14,498 nucleotides of DNA, taken from assembly GCA_003222835.1 (NCBI GenBank), contig QHXE01000382.1, positions 1 to 14,498 of the forward strand. The letters run 5' to 3'. The notes beneath the pieces are model-generated. The model made no database searches. It saw only the letters and a list, made by a program, of their open reading frames with translations, and had not been told where the DNA came from. Positions within the stretch are counted from its first letter, which is position 1, and each line of letters opens with the position of its first letter. Source of the DNA: Acidobacteriota bacterium. GTDB lineage: Bacteria > Acidobacteriota > Blastocatellia > Pyrinomonadales > Pyrinomonadaceae. Positions 14,093-14,498 of the stretch are shown in pieces. Both the position numbers and the translations under genes were made by a program.

Positions 14093-14498
14093 GTGAAGGA
14101 CAAAGATCGTCAAAGAAAGCCCCTCGCTCGCAAAGACGGTCTCGTGATTCAGGAATTGCCTGACGAAGTTCTGGTTTACGATCTCGATAGCGATCGCGCG
14201 CATTGTCTTAATCAAACCGCCGCGTTCGTCTGGCAGCATTGCGACGGCAGGAATTCAACTAAGCAGATCGCGCGGAAACTCGGTCAGCAGTTCGATTGCT
14301 CAGTCGATGAGAAGATCGTTTGGCTGGCGCTTGATCGGCTAGCCCGCAATCACTTGCTGGAACGACTGCCTGTTCCTCCTCAGGAAATACAGGGAATGAA
14401 TCGTCGCGCAATGGTACGCGCTCTCGGTCTTGCCGCCGTTGTTTCCGTGCCTATGGTGACATCGATTGTCGCGCCGACCCCCGCTCAGGCTGCAAGCT
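14093..14498 (+). CDS. PqqD-domain protein with internal signal-like segment, 3' end missing
   Basis: The first 135 residues are visible and the frame is open at the window's edge. The GTG at 14093 is chosen because GGAGG lies at 14083-14087, five nt before it. Residues about 10-92 match the PqqD fold: a strand pair with VLVYDLDSDRAHCLNQTAAF, then VWQHCDGRNSTKQIARKL and LALDRLARNHLLE, the winged-helix-like domain that binds leader peptides (RRE) in RiPP pathways and also occurs alone. Residues about 102-134 look like an export signal placed internally: MNRRAMVRALGLAAVVSVPM, then a hydrophobic run and a cleavage-like AQAA. A twin Arg (104-105) precedes it, but the rest of the Tat consensus is weak. 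An ATG at 14396 could start the second part on its own. No RiPP precursor or modifying enzyme is visible here. The domain call is good; the function is unknown. Confidence 0.75.
   Translation, partial: MKDKDRQRKPLARKDGLVIQELPDEVLVYDLDSDRAHCLNQTAAFVWQHCDGRNSTKQIARKLGQQFDCSVDEKIVWLALDRLARNHLLERLPVPPQEIQGMNRRAMVRALGLAAVVSVPMVTSIVAPTPAQAAS

Overview
All eleven genes found in this window (nine complete, one cut at each end) lie on the plus strand. The content looks like a chromosomal exopolysaccharide or O-antigen-type locus of a didermic soil bacterium. My best guess is Acidobacteriota, possibly Blastocatellia. The guess rests on the mix of TPR proteins, a WecA-type transferase with an extra C-terminal domain, a PqqD-domain protein, and the many palindromic and word-like repeats. 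It was not tested by any search.

Layout. Positions 1-2524 hold three glycosyltransferases: GT9 (5' end missing), GT4 and GT2. Positions 2578-4725 encode a NodU/TobZ-type carbamoyltransferase carrying three in-frame low-complexity inserts. After a 250-bp repeat-filled gap come a WbuB-like GT4 (4976-6265), a second repeat element, a polyprenyl-phosphate HexNAc-1-phosphate transferase (6512-8089) and an O-antigen ligase/polymerase-type membrane protein (8127-9653). The 3' part has a 14-repeat TPR protein (9719-11563), a third repeat element, a small exported FecR-like protein with its own promoter and terminator (11796-12521), a membrane-anchored TPR protein with a C-terminal jelly-roll-like domain (12698-13969), and a PqqD-domain protein that runs off the end.

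Proposed joint role (inference): the WecA-like enzyme loads HexNAc-1-P onto undecaprenyl phosphate, the GT9/GT4/GT2/GT4 enzymes extend the glycan, the carbamoyltransferase decorates it, and the ligase-type protein polymerises or transfers it outside the inner membrane. The TPR and FecR-like proteins could act as envelope partners. No flippase or chain-length regulator is visible here.

The most unusual signal is the repeat ecology. Two composite nested-palindrome elements of nearly equal size (163 and 166 bp) share hairpin centres built on GTTTCAAC but have different stems. Other palindromic or word-like repeats sit inside open reading frames without breaking them: three in the carbamoyltransferase, one in the ligase and one as the GT2 tail. 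This resembles Rickettsia palindromic elements in behaviour. A second point of interest is the PqqD domain followed by an internal export-signal-like segment at the right edge.
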